A stretch of 64,000 bases of DNA from Clostridium sp. MD294 (GTDB taxonomy: Bacteria; Bacillota; Clostridia; Lachnospirales; Anaerotignaceae). This document shows, one piece after another, positions 7,619-14,703 of this stretch. The translations under genes were made by a program, and so were the position numbers. A model generated the notes under the pieces. That model was not told the origin of the DNA, made no database searches, and worked only from the letters and a program-made list of their open reading frames with translations. Every line of letters begins with the position of its first letter. Positions within the stretch are counted from its first letter, which is position 1. The stretch is taken from NCBI RefSeq assembly GCF_000364165.2, contig NZ_CP097810.1, positions 1,924,130 to 1,988,129 on the forward strand, in the 5' to 3' direction.

Positions 7619-8842
7619 TTGGGGATATTGGATAGATTTCGTACAAAACAACAAAAATATCACTATATCAATATGATGAATGGTAGTACACCTATATTTT
7701 CGCAATTTGGTAATGATATTTATGCAAGCGATATTGTACAAGGGTGTATACGATGTATTGCAACAGCGATAGGAAAATGCAGTCCAAGACATATCAAAAC
7801 AGATGAACAAGGTATGCAGAAAACGGTAAAAGGAAGTATTAACAGATTATTGCATTTCCAGCCTAATCCTTTTATGACAACAACAGATTTTTTAGAAAAA
7901 ATTGTATATTTAAGGGAAATGTATAAAAATGCTTTTATTTATACTACATTTAAAGAAATTCCTATAAAAGAGGGGTATGTAAAAAGAGAATATACTGGAT
8001 TTTATCCTTTGCAACCTATTCAAACAACATTTTTAGAAAATGAGAAAGGCACACTTTTTATAGAATTTTTGTTTGCGAATGGAGAAAGTTATATATTTCC
8101 ATATAAAGACATTATACATTGGCGTAAAGATTTTGGTGCAAATGAATTTATGGGAGGAGATAGTACAGGAAGCGCAGCAAATAATGCTATATTAAAATTA
8201 CTTAAAACAGACCATACTGTAATAGAAAGTATGGACAATGCAGTACGTTCTACAACAGGAGTAAGAGGCATTGTAAAAATGGTGGGTTTATTTGATGAAG
8301 AAAAACAAAAACAACAAAGAATTGCTTTTGAACAAAAATTAAATGCTGGACAAAGTGGATTTTTAACAATGGACGCTAAAAGCGATTTTATACCAATACA
8401 GTTAAATCCTAAAGTGTTGGATAAGGATACTATGGAATTTGTAGAACAAAGAATATTAAATCAGTATGGTATTTCTATGGCAATATACAATGGTGATTTT
8501 ACGGAAGAACAATATCAAGCATTTTATGAAAAAACACTTGAAAATATGATAATTAGTCTAGGGAGATGCTTTAGTGCAACACTTTTTACAGAAAATGAAT
8601 TAGAGTTTGGAAATGAAATTATATTTTATAATCAAGGGCTTGTTTATACTTCTATGGCTAATAAAATAGCAGCAGTAGATATATTGAGTAGCAGAGGAAC
8701 ATTTACAGATAATCAAATATTGTCAGTATTTGGTTATCCTCCTTTTGAGGGCGGAAACAAGAGAAAGCAAAGTTTGAACTATATCAATGCAGAATTAGCG
8801 GACAGTTATCAAATGAATGGGAAAGGGAGTGATAAAACGTGA
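7619..8842 (+). CDS. Portal protein (HK97 type)
   Basis: 407 residues starting at TTG 7619 behind AAGGTGAT (7609-7616). The sequence has the portal pattern: MGILDRF start, IVQGCIRCIATAIGKCSPRH near residue 45, LLHFQPNPFMTTTDFLEKI, then IIHWRKDF and a Lys/Gln-rich wing. Portals form the dodecameric ring at the head vertex through which DNA enters and leaves. The gene overlaps the protease by four bases (GTGA). It lies directly after TerL, with the protease and capsid behind it, the canonical HK97 order, which makes the assignment secure. Confidence 0.92.
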   Translation: MGILDRFRTKQQKYHYINMMNGSTPIFSQFGNDIYASDIVQGCIRCIATAIGKCSPRHIKTDEQGMQKTVKGSINRLLHFQPNPFMTTTDFLEKIVYLREMYKNAFIYTTFKEIPIKEGYVKREYTGFYPLQPIQTTFLENEKGTLFIEFLFANGESYIFPYKDIIHWRKDFGANEFMGGDSTGSAANNAILKLLKTDHTVIESMDNAVRSTTGVRGIVKMVGLFDEEKQKQQRIAFEQKLNAGQSGFLTMDAKSDFIPIQLNPKVLDKDTMEFVEQRILNQYGISMAIYNGDFTEEQYQAFYEKTLENMIISLGRCFSATLFTENELEFGNEIIFYNQGLVYTSMANKIAAVDILSSRGTFTDNQILSVFGYPPFEGGNKRKQSLNYINAELADSYQMNGKGSDKT

Positions 8843-9420
8843 ACGTAGAACAAAGGTTTTTAAATATAACAGCATTGCCAAATGATACAGATGAAATGAG
8901 AATTGAAGGTTATGCTGTAGTATATGATGAACCAGCAAAGCATACTTTTGGAGAATATACTTTTACAGAAGTTATAAAAAGGGGGGCTTTGGATAATACC
9001 GATTTGAGTGATGTGATATTAAGATATAATCATAATGATACATGGTGTATTATGGCTAGAACAAAAAATAATAGTTTGAAGCTGATAAAAGAACAAAAGG
9101 GATTGAAAATACAAGCTAATTTAAGAAATACACAAAGTAACAGGGACATTTACAAGGCAATCCAGTCGGGGTTGATTGATAAAATGTCTTTTTCTTTTGT
9201 TGTAGCAGAAAAAGGAGATAGTTGGAGTACAACAAAAAATCAAACTGATAGAGAAATTACAAATATTGAAAAATTGAGCGATGTTAGTGTGGTAGATACC
9301 CCGTTTTATGATACAACAACAGTTTATGCTAGAAATATAGAAAAATTAAAGCAAATGTTGCAGCAAAATAAAAATATCATATTGAGAAAGAAAAAATTGT
9401 TATTGTTATATGGAAATTAA
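8839..9420 (+). CDS. Prohead maturation protease (HK97 family, S78)
   Basis: 193 residues from GTG 8839, overlapping the portal stop by four bases. The fold signature is complete: EGYAVVYDEP at residues 23-32, IKRGAL, then the catalytic His65 in LRYNHNDT and Ser117 in KMSFSF, with the conserved DVSVVDTPFYDTT after them. The enzyme cleaves the scaffold/delta domain of the capsid protein during head maturation and then itself. The following capsid gene has the coiled-coil N-terminal extension such a protease would remove. Confidence 0.92.
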   Translation: MNVEQRFLNITALPNDTDEMRIEGYAVVYDEPAKHTFGEYTFTEVIKRGALDNTDLSDVILRYNHNDTWCIMARTKNNSLKLIKEQKGLKIQANLRNTQSNRDIYKAIQSGLIDKMSFSFVVAEKGDSWSTTKNQTDREITNIEKLSDVSVVDTPFYDTTTVYARNIEKLKQMLQQNKNIILRKKKLLLLYGN

Positions 9421-9436
9421 AAAGGAGAGGATATAT

Positions 9437-10705
9437 ATGGAATTGGAAAAATTGTTACAACAGGCAGAACAAAGAAAAATAGAAGCATTAGAAAATATTA
9501 AAAATGCAGATAATTTAGAAAAACTAGATGCTGCAGAAATGGAATTGCGAAAGGCAAATATTGAGATAGAAAATATAAAAAGTCAAATAGAAAAATCAAA
9601 TCATAATGATTTGCCTCCAGAAGCACGAAAAGCAGAACCACAACAATATACAAAACCATTTCAAGCAGTTGCAACATTTCAAACAGCAAATAGAAGTTTA
9701 GAAAGTGAGGAAGATATTTACAGTACAATAGAATATAGAAAAGCATTTCAAAATTATGTATTAAAAGGCGAACCAATACCACAAAAATTTAATGAAAAAA
9801 GAACAGCAGCACTAACAACAGTGTCTGATATAGGTGCAGTTATTCCTACCACAATACAAAATAAAGTCATTGAAGATATGACAATAGAGGGAAAAATATT
9901 ATCTCGTATCAATCAAACATCTTATCAGGGAGGGTTAGAAATTCCGATTTCTGATATTAATATTATAGCAACATGGCTTGCATCAGAGAATGAAGTATCA
10001 GAAGAACAAAAGGCGGAAATGAATACAAAATTAACTTTTAGTTATCACGTGTTGGAAGCAAGGGTTGCGATTGGATTACTTTCTGCAACTGTTTCATTGC
10101 CTTTGTTTGAAGCAACTGTTGTAAATCAGTTAAAAAAGGCAATGACAAAAGCATTAGAAACAGCTATTGTAGAAGGTAGTGGAAATGGACAGCCTTTAGG
10201 ATTTACAAAATATACATTACCAGAAAATCAAGTGATTACTATGACAGAAACAGATATTGGTACAGTGAAAAAGTGGGCAGAAGTAGAAGGAGAAATACCC
10301 GAAAGTTATGAAGATAGTGTAATATATGTTATGGCAAAAAAGACATGGGAAATGTACTTAAATGGTATGACAGATACTACAGGACAAAAAATAGGATTAG
10401 GTAGAATAAATGAAAGGGGACAAAAGATATTAAATGGTAGAGAAGTTTTGACAGTAGATAAATTTCCAAGTTTTATAAATGCAGAAGAAGGTGCTATATT
10501 TGGTGCAGTAGTAGATTTATCACAATATTGTTTGAATAGCAATTTAGCAATGTATTATAAAAAATATTTTGATGAAGATAAAAACAAATGGATACATAAA
10601 GCATTGACAATAGCAGATGGTAAAATGGCAATTGGTGAAACAGTTACAGGAAGTAATAAAAAATTAGTAGGGGCAAAAGGATTGCTTTATCTGAAAAAAG
10701 GATGA
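9437..10705 (+). CDS. Major capsid protein (HK97 fold)
   Basis: 422 residues starting at ATG 9437, six bases after AAAGGAGAGG; an in-frame ATG at 9410 overlaps the protease and lacks a good ribosome site. Residues 1-60 are a charged coiled-coil delta/scaffold domain. From about residue 120 the HK97 core is recognisable: AALTTVSDIGAVIPTTIQNK, SYQGGLEIPI, a spine-helix region, AIVEGSGNGQPLGFTKY and the C-terminal VGAKGLLYLKKG. The delta domain would be cut off by the S78 protease encoded just upstream. The strong ribosome site fits its high copy number. Confidence 0.94.
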   Translation: MELEKLLQQAEQRKIEALENIKNADNLEKLDAAEMELRKANIEIENIKSQIEKSNHNDLPPEARKAEPQQYTKPFQAVATFQTANRSLESEEDIYSTIEYRKAFQNYVLKGEPIPQKFNEKRTAALTTVSDIGAVIPTTIQNKVIEDMTIEGKILSRINQTSYQGGLEIPISDINIIATWLASENEVSEEQKAEMNTKLTFSYHVLEARVAIGLLSATVSLPLFEATVVNQLKKAMTKALETAIVEGSGNGQPLGFTKYTLPENQVITMTETDIGTVKKWAEVEGEIPESYEDSVIYVMAKKTWEMYLNGMTDTTGQKIGLGRINERGQKILNGREVLTVDKFPSFINAEEGAIFGAVVDLSQYCLNSNLAMYYKKYFDEDKNKWIHKALTIADGKMAIGETVTGSNKKLVGAKGLLYLKKG

Positions 10706-10713
10706 TGTAATTT

Positions 10714-10989
10714 ATGGAATTAGAGAGGTTAAAACAGTACATTCGCATAGATACAGACGATGATGATATTTTATTAGAGCAATTAAAACAAAGTGCAGAA
10801 CAATATTTAAAAAATGCAGGTGTTTCTGTAGGATATGAAAATGCTTTATATTGTACTGCTGTCAATATGCTTGTAGCAAATTGGTATGATAATAGAGATG
10901 TGATTTCAGCAAAAGATACCCTTTCTATGCAGTTTAAAAATATAGTATCGCAATTAGCACATATCAGAAAAGAGGAATACAATGGCTAG
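10714..10989 (+). CDS. Head-tail connector protein (gp6/gp15-like)
   Basis: A 91-residue, all-helical protein with the pattern of phage gp6-like connectors: LKQYIRIDTDDDDILLEQL near the start (the YLRID-D-x-D-D box), EQYLKNAGV, and ALYCTAVNMLVANWYDNRD. Connectors of this family form a ring under the portal. It follows the capsid gene and overlaps the next head-closure gene by eight bases, the usual position and length (90-110 residues). The stop is shared with the ribosome site region of the next gene, suggesting coupled translation. Confidence 0.85.
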   Translation: MELERLKQYIRIDTDDDDILLEQLKQSAEQYLKNAGVSVGYENALYCTAVNMLVANWYDNRDVISAKDTLSMQFKNIVSQLAHIRKEEYNG

Positions 10990-11317
10990 CTTATGCAGCA
11001 GATTAAATAATAGAGTAGTATTGTATGGAAAAATAGAAGTAATAAATGAATTAGGGGAAAAGGATTATCAGTATCAAAAAATAAAAACAATATGGGCAGA
11101 AGTATTGCCACAATCAGGAAGTGAAAAGACAGGACAAGGAAATACTATTTTTGCTGAAATTAGCCATAAATTTACAGTTAGAACAAAAGCAATAGATAGT
11201 TTATCAAATGATATGTATTTCGCTTTTGAGGGACAAAGATACGATATAAAATATTTTCAACCTAATTATAAATGGAATGATAGAATAGAAATTTTTTGTA
11301 AATTGGTGGTGGAATAA
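10982..11317 (+). CDS. Head-closure / head-tail adaptor protein (SPP1 gp16-like)
   Basis: 111 residues, ATG 10982 overlapping the connector. It has the typical beta-rich adaptor sequence: LNNRVVLYGK, IKTIWAEVLPQSGSEK, ISHKFTVRTKAI and FEGQRYDIKYFQP. In SPP1-like phages this protein plugs the portal channel until the tail attaches. The short YDI...FQP strand before the end is the best family marker here. Overlap by one base (TAATG) with the gp10-like gene shows tight operon packing. Confidence 0.85.
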   Translation: MASLCSRLNNRVVLYGKIEVINELGEKDYQYQKIKTIWAEVLPQSGSEKTGQGNTIFAEISHKFTVRTKAIDSLSNDMYFAFEGQRYDIKYFQPNYKWNDRIEIFCKLVVE

Positions 11318-11739
11318 TGATAAGTATTAACACAAGAGAATTAGATTTATTTACAGAGGAATTGCTAAATATAGCAAATAAACAAATGCCTAAAAAAACA
11401 AGAAAATTTATGAACCAAGAAGGACAAAAACTGAAAAAACAAACGAAACAAAGAGCAAAACAAAATGTTAAAAAGAAAACAGGAAATTATTTAAAAAGTA
11501 TTAAAAAAGGAAAAGTATATATTTATAGTGGTAATGGAGCATTTTCTGTTAGGGTATATGGTGCAGCACCGCATACTCATTTGATAGAACAAGGGCACAA
11601 TATTAAAAATAAAAAAGATGGTGTAGTGTTAGGTAGAGCGAAAGCATTTTATGTGTTAGATAAAAGTGCAAGAGAATTTCAGTCAGAATTTGAAAAAGAT
11701 ATTGAAAATTTTATTGATGAAGTGATAGACGAACTATGA
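11317..11739 (+). CDS. HK97 gp10-like tail-joining protein
   Basis: 140 residues starting in a TAATG overlap. The N-terminal third is strongly basic (KKTRKFMNQEGQKLKKQTK), then KKKTGNYLKSI, APHTHLIEQGHNI and a C-terminal acidic helix. The G-x-x-x-x-S-I/ HLIE-x-GH combination is characteristic of the HK97 gp10 / minor structural proteins between head closure and tail terminator genes. Its function is joining and stabilising the neck. It overlaps the next gene by four bases (ATGA). Confidence 0.85.
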   Translation: MISINTRELDLFTEELLNIANKQMPKKTRKFMNQEGQKLKKQTKQRAKQNVKKKTGNYLKSIKKGKVYIYSGNGAFSVRVYGAAPHTHLIEQGHNIKNKKDGVVLGRAKAFYVLDKSAREFQSEFEKDIENFIDEVIDEL

Positions 11740-12179
11740 TAACAATATTTGACGTGAACAAATCAGTAAATGATACTATAAAAAATATAATAAAAAATGT
11801 ATTTGATTATGATGTGCCTATTGTTGCAGAAGAATTAAAAGAACCTATTCAAAGACCTAGTTTAAAAATCATCATTGAAAATAATAAAAATGGCAAATTG
11901 AATTATTTTTTTCAACAAAAAAATATGACAGTGTTTATTTATTTTTTTGCTAAAAATGAAAATCGTTCTAAATTTGACAATATAAAAGTACAAAATGCTA
12001 TAGAACAAACATTTTTAGATGGTATTACTATAAATGATATGTGGTTTGATATTGAAGAAGTTCATTCCGATAATTCAGATGGCATATTGTGTTGTAGTTT
12101 TGATTTGGAAATGATAGAGGAAATAGAAAGAAAACAAACAGACGACTATATGGAAGAATTGAAAACAAAATTATATTAA
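11736..12179 (+). CDS. Tail terminator / tail completion protein
   Basis: 147 residues, ATG at 11736 within an ATGA overlap. It looks like the small alpha/beta tail terminators of contractile Firmicute phages (DUF6838 type): an N-terminal helix with VNDTIKNIIKNVF, a strand EELKEPIQRPSLKIII, FFQQKNMTVFIYFF, and a C-terminal strand with CCSFDLEMIEE. Such proteins cap the finished tail tube and sheath and bind the head. The position just before the sheath gene supports it; sequence evidence alone is modest. Confidence 0.7.
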   Translation: MITIFDVNKSVNDTIKNIIKNVFDYDVPIVAEELKEPIQRPSLKIIIENNKNGKLNYFFQQKNMTVFIYFFAKNENRSKFDNIKVQNAIEQTFLDGITINDMWFDIEEVHSDNSDGILCCSFDLEMIEEIERKQTDDYMEELKTKLY

Positions 12180-12193
12180 AGGGGGTATGTGTT

Positions 12194-13288
12194 ATGGCAG
12201 TAAAAATGCCTTCTATAGAAGTAATATTTAAACAATTAGCAGGCTCTTTGATTGATAGAAGTGAAAGAAGCATTGCCATACTAATTATAAAAGACAGTAC
12301 AGACAAAACATTTCAGTATAAAAAATATAAAGATGCTTCACAAGCAGATGCTGATGAAAAACTTTATACAATAGAAAATTTGAGATATATAAAAGATGTA
12401 TTGATATGGGGTGTTATGGAATGTCATGTACTAAGAATAGATGCAGAACAGGGAAAAATAGCAGAAGCACTCAAAATAATAGAAAATAAAGTAAAAACAG
12501 GCTGGATAACTATAGCAGATGGTAAACCTGACGAATTTGAAGCACTTGCAAGCTGGATAAAAGCAAGAGAAAATAATAATAAAACGTATAAAGCAGTAGT
12601 TTATAAAATAGCAGTAGCAGATTGTAAACATCTGGTGAATTTTTGGAATGAAACGGTTGTATTTGCTGATGAAGAAAGAGGAGAGCAAAATGGTGCTAGT
12701 TATTGCCCTTCTTTAATAGGGATATTGGCAAAATGCAATATCAAAAAAGGCTGTACTTATTTTAAATGTAGTAATTTAGAAAGTGTAGAAGAAATGGAAA
12801 ACAATGACAAAGCATTATCAGAGGGTAAGTTTATATTGTTTCATGATGATGAATTTGTAAGGGTTGCAGCTGGTATTAACTCCATGACAACAACAGATGG
12901 CTTATACAATACTGAGGATATGAAATATATTGAAACAGTAGAAGCTATGGATATTATCAATGATGACATTAGTAGAGTATTTAAAGAAGAATATATTGGT
13001 AATTATAGAAATAATTATGACAATCAAATACTTTTTATCAGTGCCATAAACACCTATTTTCAGGAGTTGGCAAATGATTATGTATTAGATAATAATTATA
13101 GTAATAAAGCAGATGTTGATGTAGAAGCACAAAGATTAGCGTGGCTAGGAGTAGGAAAAACAGAAGCAGAAAATTGGGAGGTACAAACAGTCAAAAATAA
13201 TGCTTTTAAAAGAACTGTGTTTTTAGCAGGTGACATTAAAATATTAGGCAGTATGGAAAATTTAAAATTTACAGTAACATTGTTTTAG
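12194..13288 (+). CDS. xkdK: Contractile tail sheath protein (XkdK-like)
   Basis: 364 residues from ATG 12194 with AAAGGGGG (12178-12185) upstream. The start PSIEVIFKQLAGSLIDRSERSIAILIIKD and the end (VDVEAQRLAWLGVGKTEAENWEV, then LAGDIKILGSMENL) match the sheath proteins of PBSX/skin-type phages, where the C-terminal part carries the conserved domain. The sheath surrounds the tube and contracts on infection, so this prophage is myovirus-like. It is shorter than PBSX XkdK (about 460 residues), suggesting a reduced outer domain. Confidence 0.9.
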   Translation: MAVKMPSIEVIFKQLAGSLIDRSERSIAILIIKDSTDKTFQYKKYKDASQADADEKLYTIENLRYIKDVLIWGVMECHVLRIDAEQGKIAEALKIIENKVKTGWITIADGKPDEFEALASWIKARENNNKTYKAVVYKIAVADCKHLVNFWNETVVFADEERGEQNGASYCPSLIGILAKCNIKKGCTYFKCSNLESVEEMENNDKALSEGKFILFHDDEFVRVAAGINSMTTTDGLYNTEDMKYIETVEAMDIINDDISRVFKEEYIGNYRNNYDNQILFISAINTYFQELANDYVLDNNYSNKADVDVEAQRLAWLGVGKTEAENWEVQTVKNNAFKRTVFLAGDIKILGSMENLKFTVTLF

Positions 13289-13303
13289 AAAGAGGGGATT
13301 ATT

Positions 13304-13729
13304 ATGGCTTTGCCTAAAAAAAGTATATTTATAGGTACAAATGGTAATGTGTGGTTAAATGGGCAGCTTTTAGCCAATATTCAAAAAATAGAAGCAAAAA
13401 TTACATATGATTTAGAAGATGTTACCGTAATAGGAGATTATGCAACACATCATTTGTTTACAGGTTGGAATGGTGAAGGAACACTTAGTATGTATAAAAT
13501 TGATAGTAGTGTGTTGAAAATTGTTTCAGATATGGCAAAAACTGGTGTAGAACCAGAAATCACAATTATATCAAAACTTACAAATAAAAATACTAAAAAA
13601 ACAGAACGTATTGCGTTAAAAGGGGTAGTGTTATCTGAAATCAATTTAGTCAATTTTGAAGCGAAAGGGACATTGATGGAAGAAGTGCCTTTTACATTTG
13701 ATGATTATGACGTTTTAGAAACAGCATAA
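13304..13729 (+). CDS. xkdM: Tail tube protein (XkdM-like)
   Basis: 141 residues, ATG 13304 after AGAGGGG. The protein opens with PKKSIFIGTNGNVWLNGQLLANIQKIEAKITY and continues with TVIGDYATHHLFTGWNGEGTL, typical of XkdM-family tubes (142-148 residues). It polymerises inside the sheath to form the DNA channel. Immediately downstream of its stop the late operon is interrupted by a type I toxin locus (13746-14092) before the chaperone genes resume. Confidence 0.9.
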   Translation: MALPKKSIFIGTNGNVWLNGQLLANIQKIEAKITYDLEDVTVIGDYATHHLFTGWNGEGTLSMYKIDSSVLKIVSDMAKTGVEPEITIISKLTNKNTKKTERIALKGVVLSEINLVNFEAKGTLMEEVPFTFDDYDVLETA

Positions 13730-13745
13730 ATTTTGACAGTATTTG

Positions 13746-13775
13746 TTGAAAAAGAAAAAAGGTATGTGCTAAAAT
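13746..13775 (+). promoter_or_regulatory. Promoter of the type I toxin mRNA
   Basis: TTGAAA (13746-13751), 18-base spacer, and an extended -10 TGCTAAAAT with hexamer TAAAAT at 13770-13775. Predicted start near 13782, about 54 bases before the toxin ATG. Confidence 0.65.
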
Positions 13776-13835
13776 AACGACAAGGTGACCGTGATGGGCA
13801 GTCAGCCTCCCACTTATTAGGGGGGAGGTGGGGTT

Positions 13836-13922
13836 ATGATGACTACATTTGAATGTTTATACCTTTGTATAGCGTTCGCAACGCTAGTTGTTATTATCCT
13901 TGACTTTAGGTCAAAAAAATAA
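13836..13922 (+). CDS. Type I toxin, holin-like small membrane peptide (TxpA/BsrG class)
   Basis: A 28-residue peptide from ATG 13836: two Met, a short polar lead (TTFE), one hydrophobic helix (CLYLCIAFATLVVIIL) and a basic tail ending RSKK. This is the Hol_Tox / TxpA / BsrG layout of Firmicute type I toxins, which depolarise or disturb the membrane. The ribosome site (GGGGAGGTGGGG, 13822-13833) is strong but can pair with CCTCCC at 13806-13811. A convergent antisense RNA promoter lies on the other strand. The mRNA would run from about 13782 to the terminator at 14092, near 310 bases, similar to bsrG. It sits between the tail tube and chaperone genes. Confidence 0.82.
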   Translation: MMTTFECLYLCIAFATLVVIILDFRSKK

Positions 13923-14024
13923 CTGCCCTTCATAGCCTTTAGGGCAGTTATTTACTAGATAGTAATCAAAAGAGGCTGACCGTCTAATGCCTTTTGCAGA
14001 AGGCGGTGGTCACCCCGCCCTAAT
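13913..14024 (-). ncRNA. Antisense antitoxin RNA of the type I toxin (RatA/SR4-like)
   Basis: Predicted from a perfect-spacing minus-strand promoter (14031-14059) and a minus-strand terminator whose stem is 13917-13953. The RNA, about 110 bases, is antisense to the toxin codons from the middle of the ORF's end through the mRNA 3' region, the 3'-overlap layout of txpA/RatA and bsrG/SR4. The exact ends are predicted, not measured. Confidence 0.7.
13917..13953 (-). terminator. Terminator of the antitoxin RNA
   Basis: Perfect 13-pair stem AAATAACTGCCCT (13917-13929) / AGGGCAGTTATTT (13941-13953) with an 11-base loop. On the minus strand the stem is followed by a run of seven T's (complement of 13913-13919). 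On the plus strand the T-run is poor, so toxin transcripts should read through to 14092. Confidence 0.75.
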
Positions 14025-14030
14025 GATATT

Positions 14031-14059
14031 AGTATAACTGAAAAAAATAAAATTGTAAA
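14031..14059 (-). promoter_or_regulatory. Promoter of the antitoxin RNA
   Basis: On the minus strand TTTACA (complement of 14054-14059), exactly 17 bases, then TATACT (complement of 14031-14036). Predicted start near 14024, pointing into the toxin gene. It is a stronger consensus match than the toxin promoter. Confidence 0.75.
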
Positions 14060-14092
14060 GCACTTGTTGAGATAGAAAACAGGTGCTTTTTT
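14057..14092 (+). terminator. Terminator of the toxin mRNA
   Basis: AAAGCACTTGTT (14057-14068), nine-base loop, AACAGGTGCTTT (14078-14089) with one G-U pair, then six T's to 14092. It would end the toxin mRNA; late-operon transcription must pass or restart here. Confidence 0.8.
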
Positions 14093-14126
14093 CATGCAAA
14101 AATACAAATAAAAAAGGAGAATAAAA

Positions 14127-14534
14127 ATGAGCAAAGAAACATTACAAAAAATTACATTTGAACAGTTAATACAAAGAAGCATACAAAGAGAACAGGACAA
14201 AATGAAAGTAGCAGAAATAGAAGTACCTTCTATAGGTGGTACATTGTTATTAAAAACAATACCAGAAAATAAATTATTAGATATTATAGAAGAAGGACAA
14301 AAAGGTAATAGTCTTTCAGAAAATATTGCTGCAGAAAGAAAATTGATATATTATTGTTGTCCAATTCTACAAGATACAAAGCTGCATCAGGAATTGGGAA
14401 TTGCAGAACCTTTTGATGTAGTAGAAAAGTTATTTGATTTACAAGAAACAGACTTCATTGCAAAAGAAGCTATGAAATTAAATGGTGTAGAAAGTTTTGC
14501 AGAGGAAAAAACAGAAGAAATAAAAAACTCATAA
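14127..14534 (+). CDS. xkdN: Tail assembly chaperone, XkdN-like (zero-frame product)
   Basis: 135 residues from ATG 14127 (AAAGGAG at 14112-14118). The sequence, with VAEIEVPSIGGTLLLKTIPENKLLDII and a C-terminal half of short acidic helices, fits the XkdN chaperone that precedes the tape measure in PBSX-type phages. These genes usually make a second product by frameshift: here the last sense codons are ATA AAA AAC TCA then TAA, containing the heptamer A AAA AAC in the correct phase (14522-14528). The chaperone coats the tape measure protein while the tail tube assembles. Confidence 0.8.
   Translation: MSKETLQKITFEQLIQRSIQREQDKMKVAEIEVPSIGGTLLLKTIPENKLLDIIEEGQKGNSLSENIAAERKLIYYCCPILQDTKLHQELGIAEPFDVVEKLFDLQETDFIAKEAMKLNGVESFAEEKTEEIKNS
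14522..14528 (+). other. Programmed -1 ribosomal frameshift site (A AAA AAC)
   Basis: The heptamer A AAA AAC is in the X XXY YYZ phase of the zero frame, two codons before the stop. Slipping back one base leads into an open frame ending at 14698. Position and outcome match the conserved tail-chaperone frameshift (lambda G/GT type). Confidence 0.75.
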
Positions 14535-14698
14535 AACACAATGCAGATTTTGCTATGTACGCATTTTATGTAGTAAGAGGTTATAGCCTTTCAGAATTAG
14601 CAAATTTGTCTTATTTAGAAAGGCTGTTTCTGCATTGTGCAAGAGAACAATATTATAATGAAGAAGCCGAGAAATACAATGCTCTTTTTGGCAGGTGA
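14528..14698 (+). CDS. Frameshifted C-terminal extension of the tail chaperone
   Basis: This 56-codon open frame has no ribosome site or plausible start of its own near its beginning and is entered by -1 slippage at 14522-14528. It begins L-I-K-H-N-A-D-F-A-M-Y and continues GYSLSELANLSYLERLFLHC with a Glu/Tyr-rich end, a good helical protein sequence rather than random translation. The fusion would be about 190 residues. Its stop (14696-14698) touches the tape-measure start region, as in other phages where this domain recruits the tape measure protein. Confidence 0.72.
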   Translation, partial: LIKHNADFAMYAFYVVRGYSLSELANLSYLERLFLHCAREQYYNEEAEKYNALFGR

Positions 14699-14703
14699 AA
14701 TTT

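Noticed and set aside
13836-13922. The 28-residue peptide as a phage holin
   Set aside because: It is not in the lysis cassette, a phi-LC3-type holin exists at 25361, and the antisense RNA promoter and terminator point to a type I toxin.
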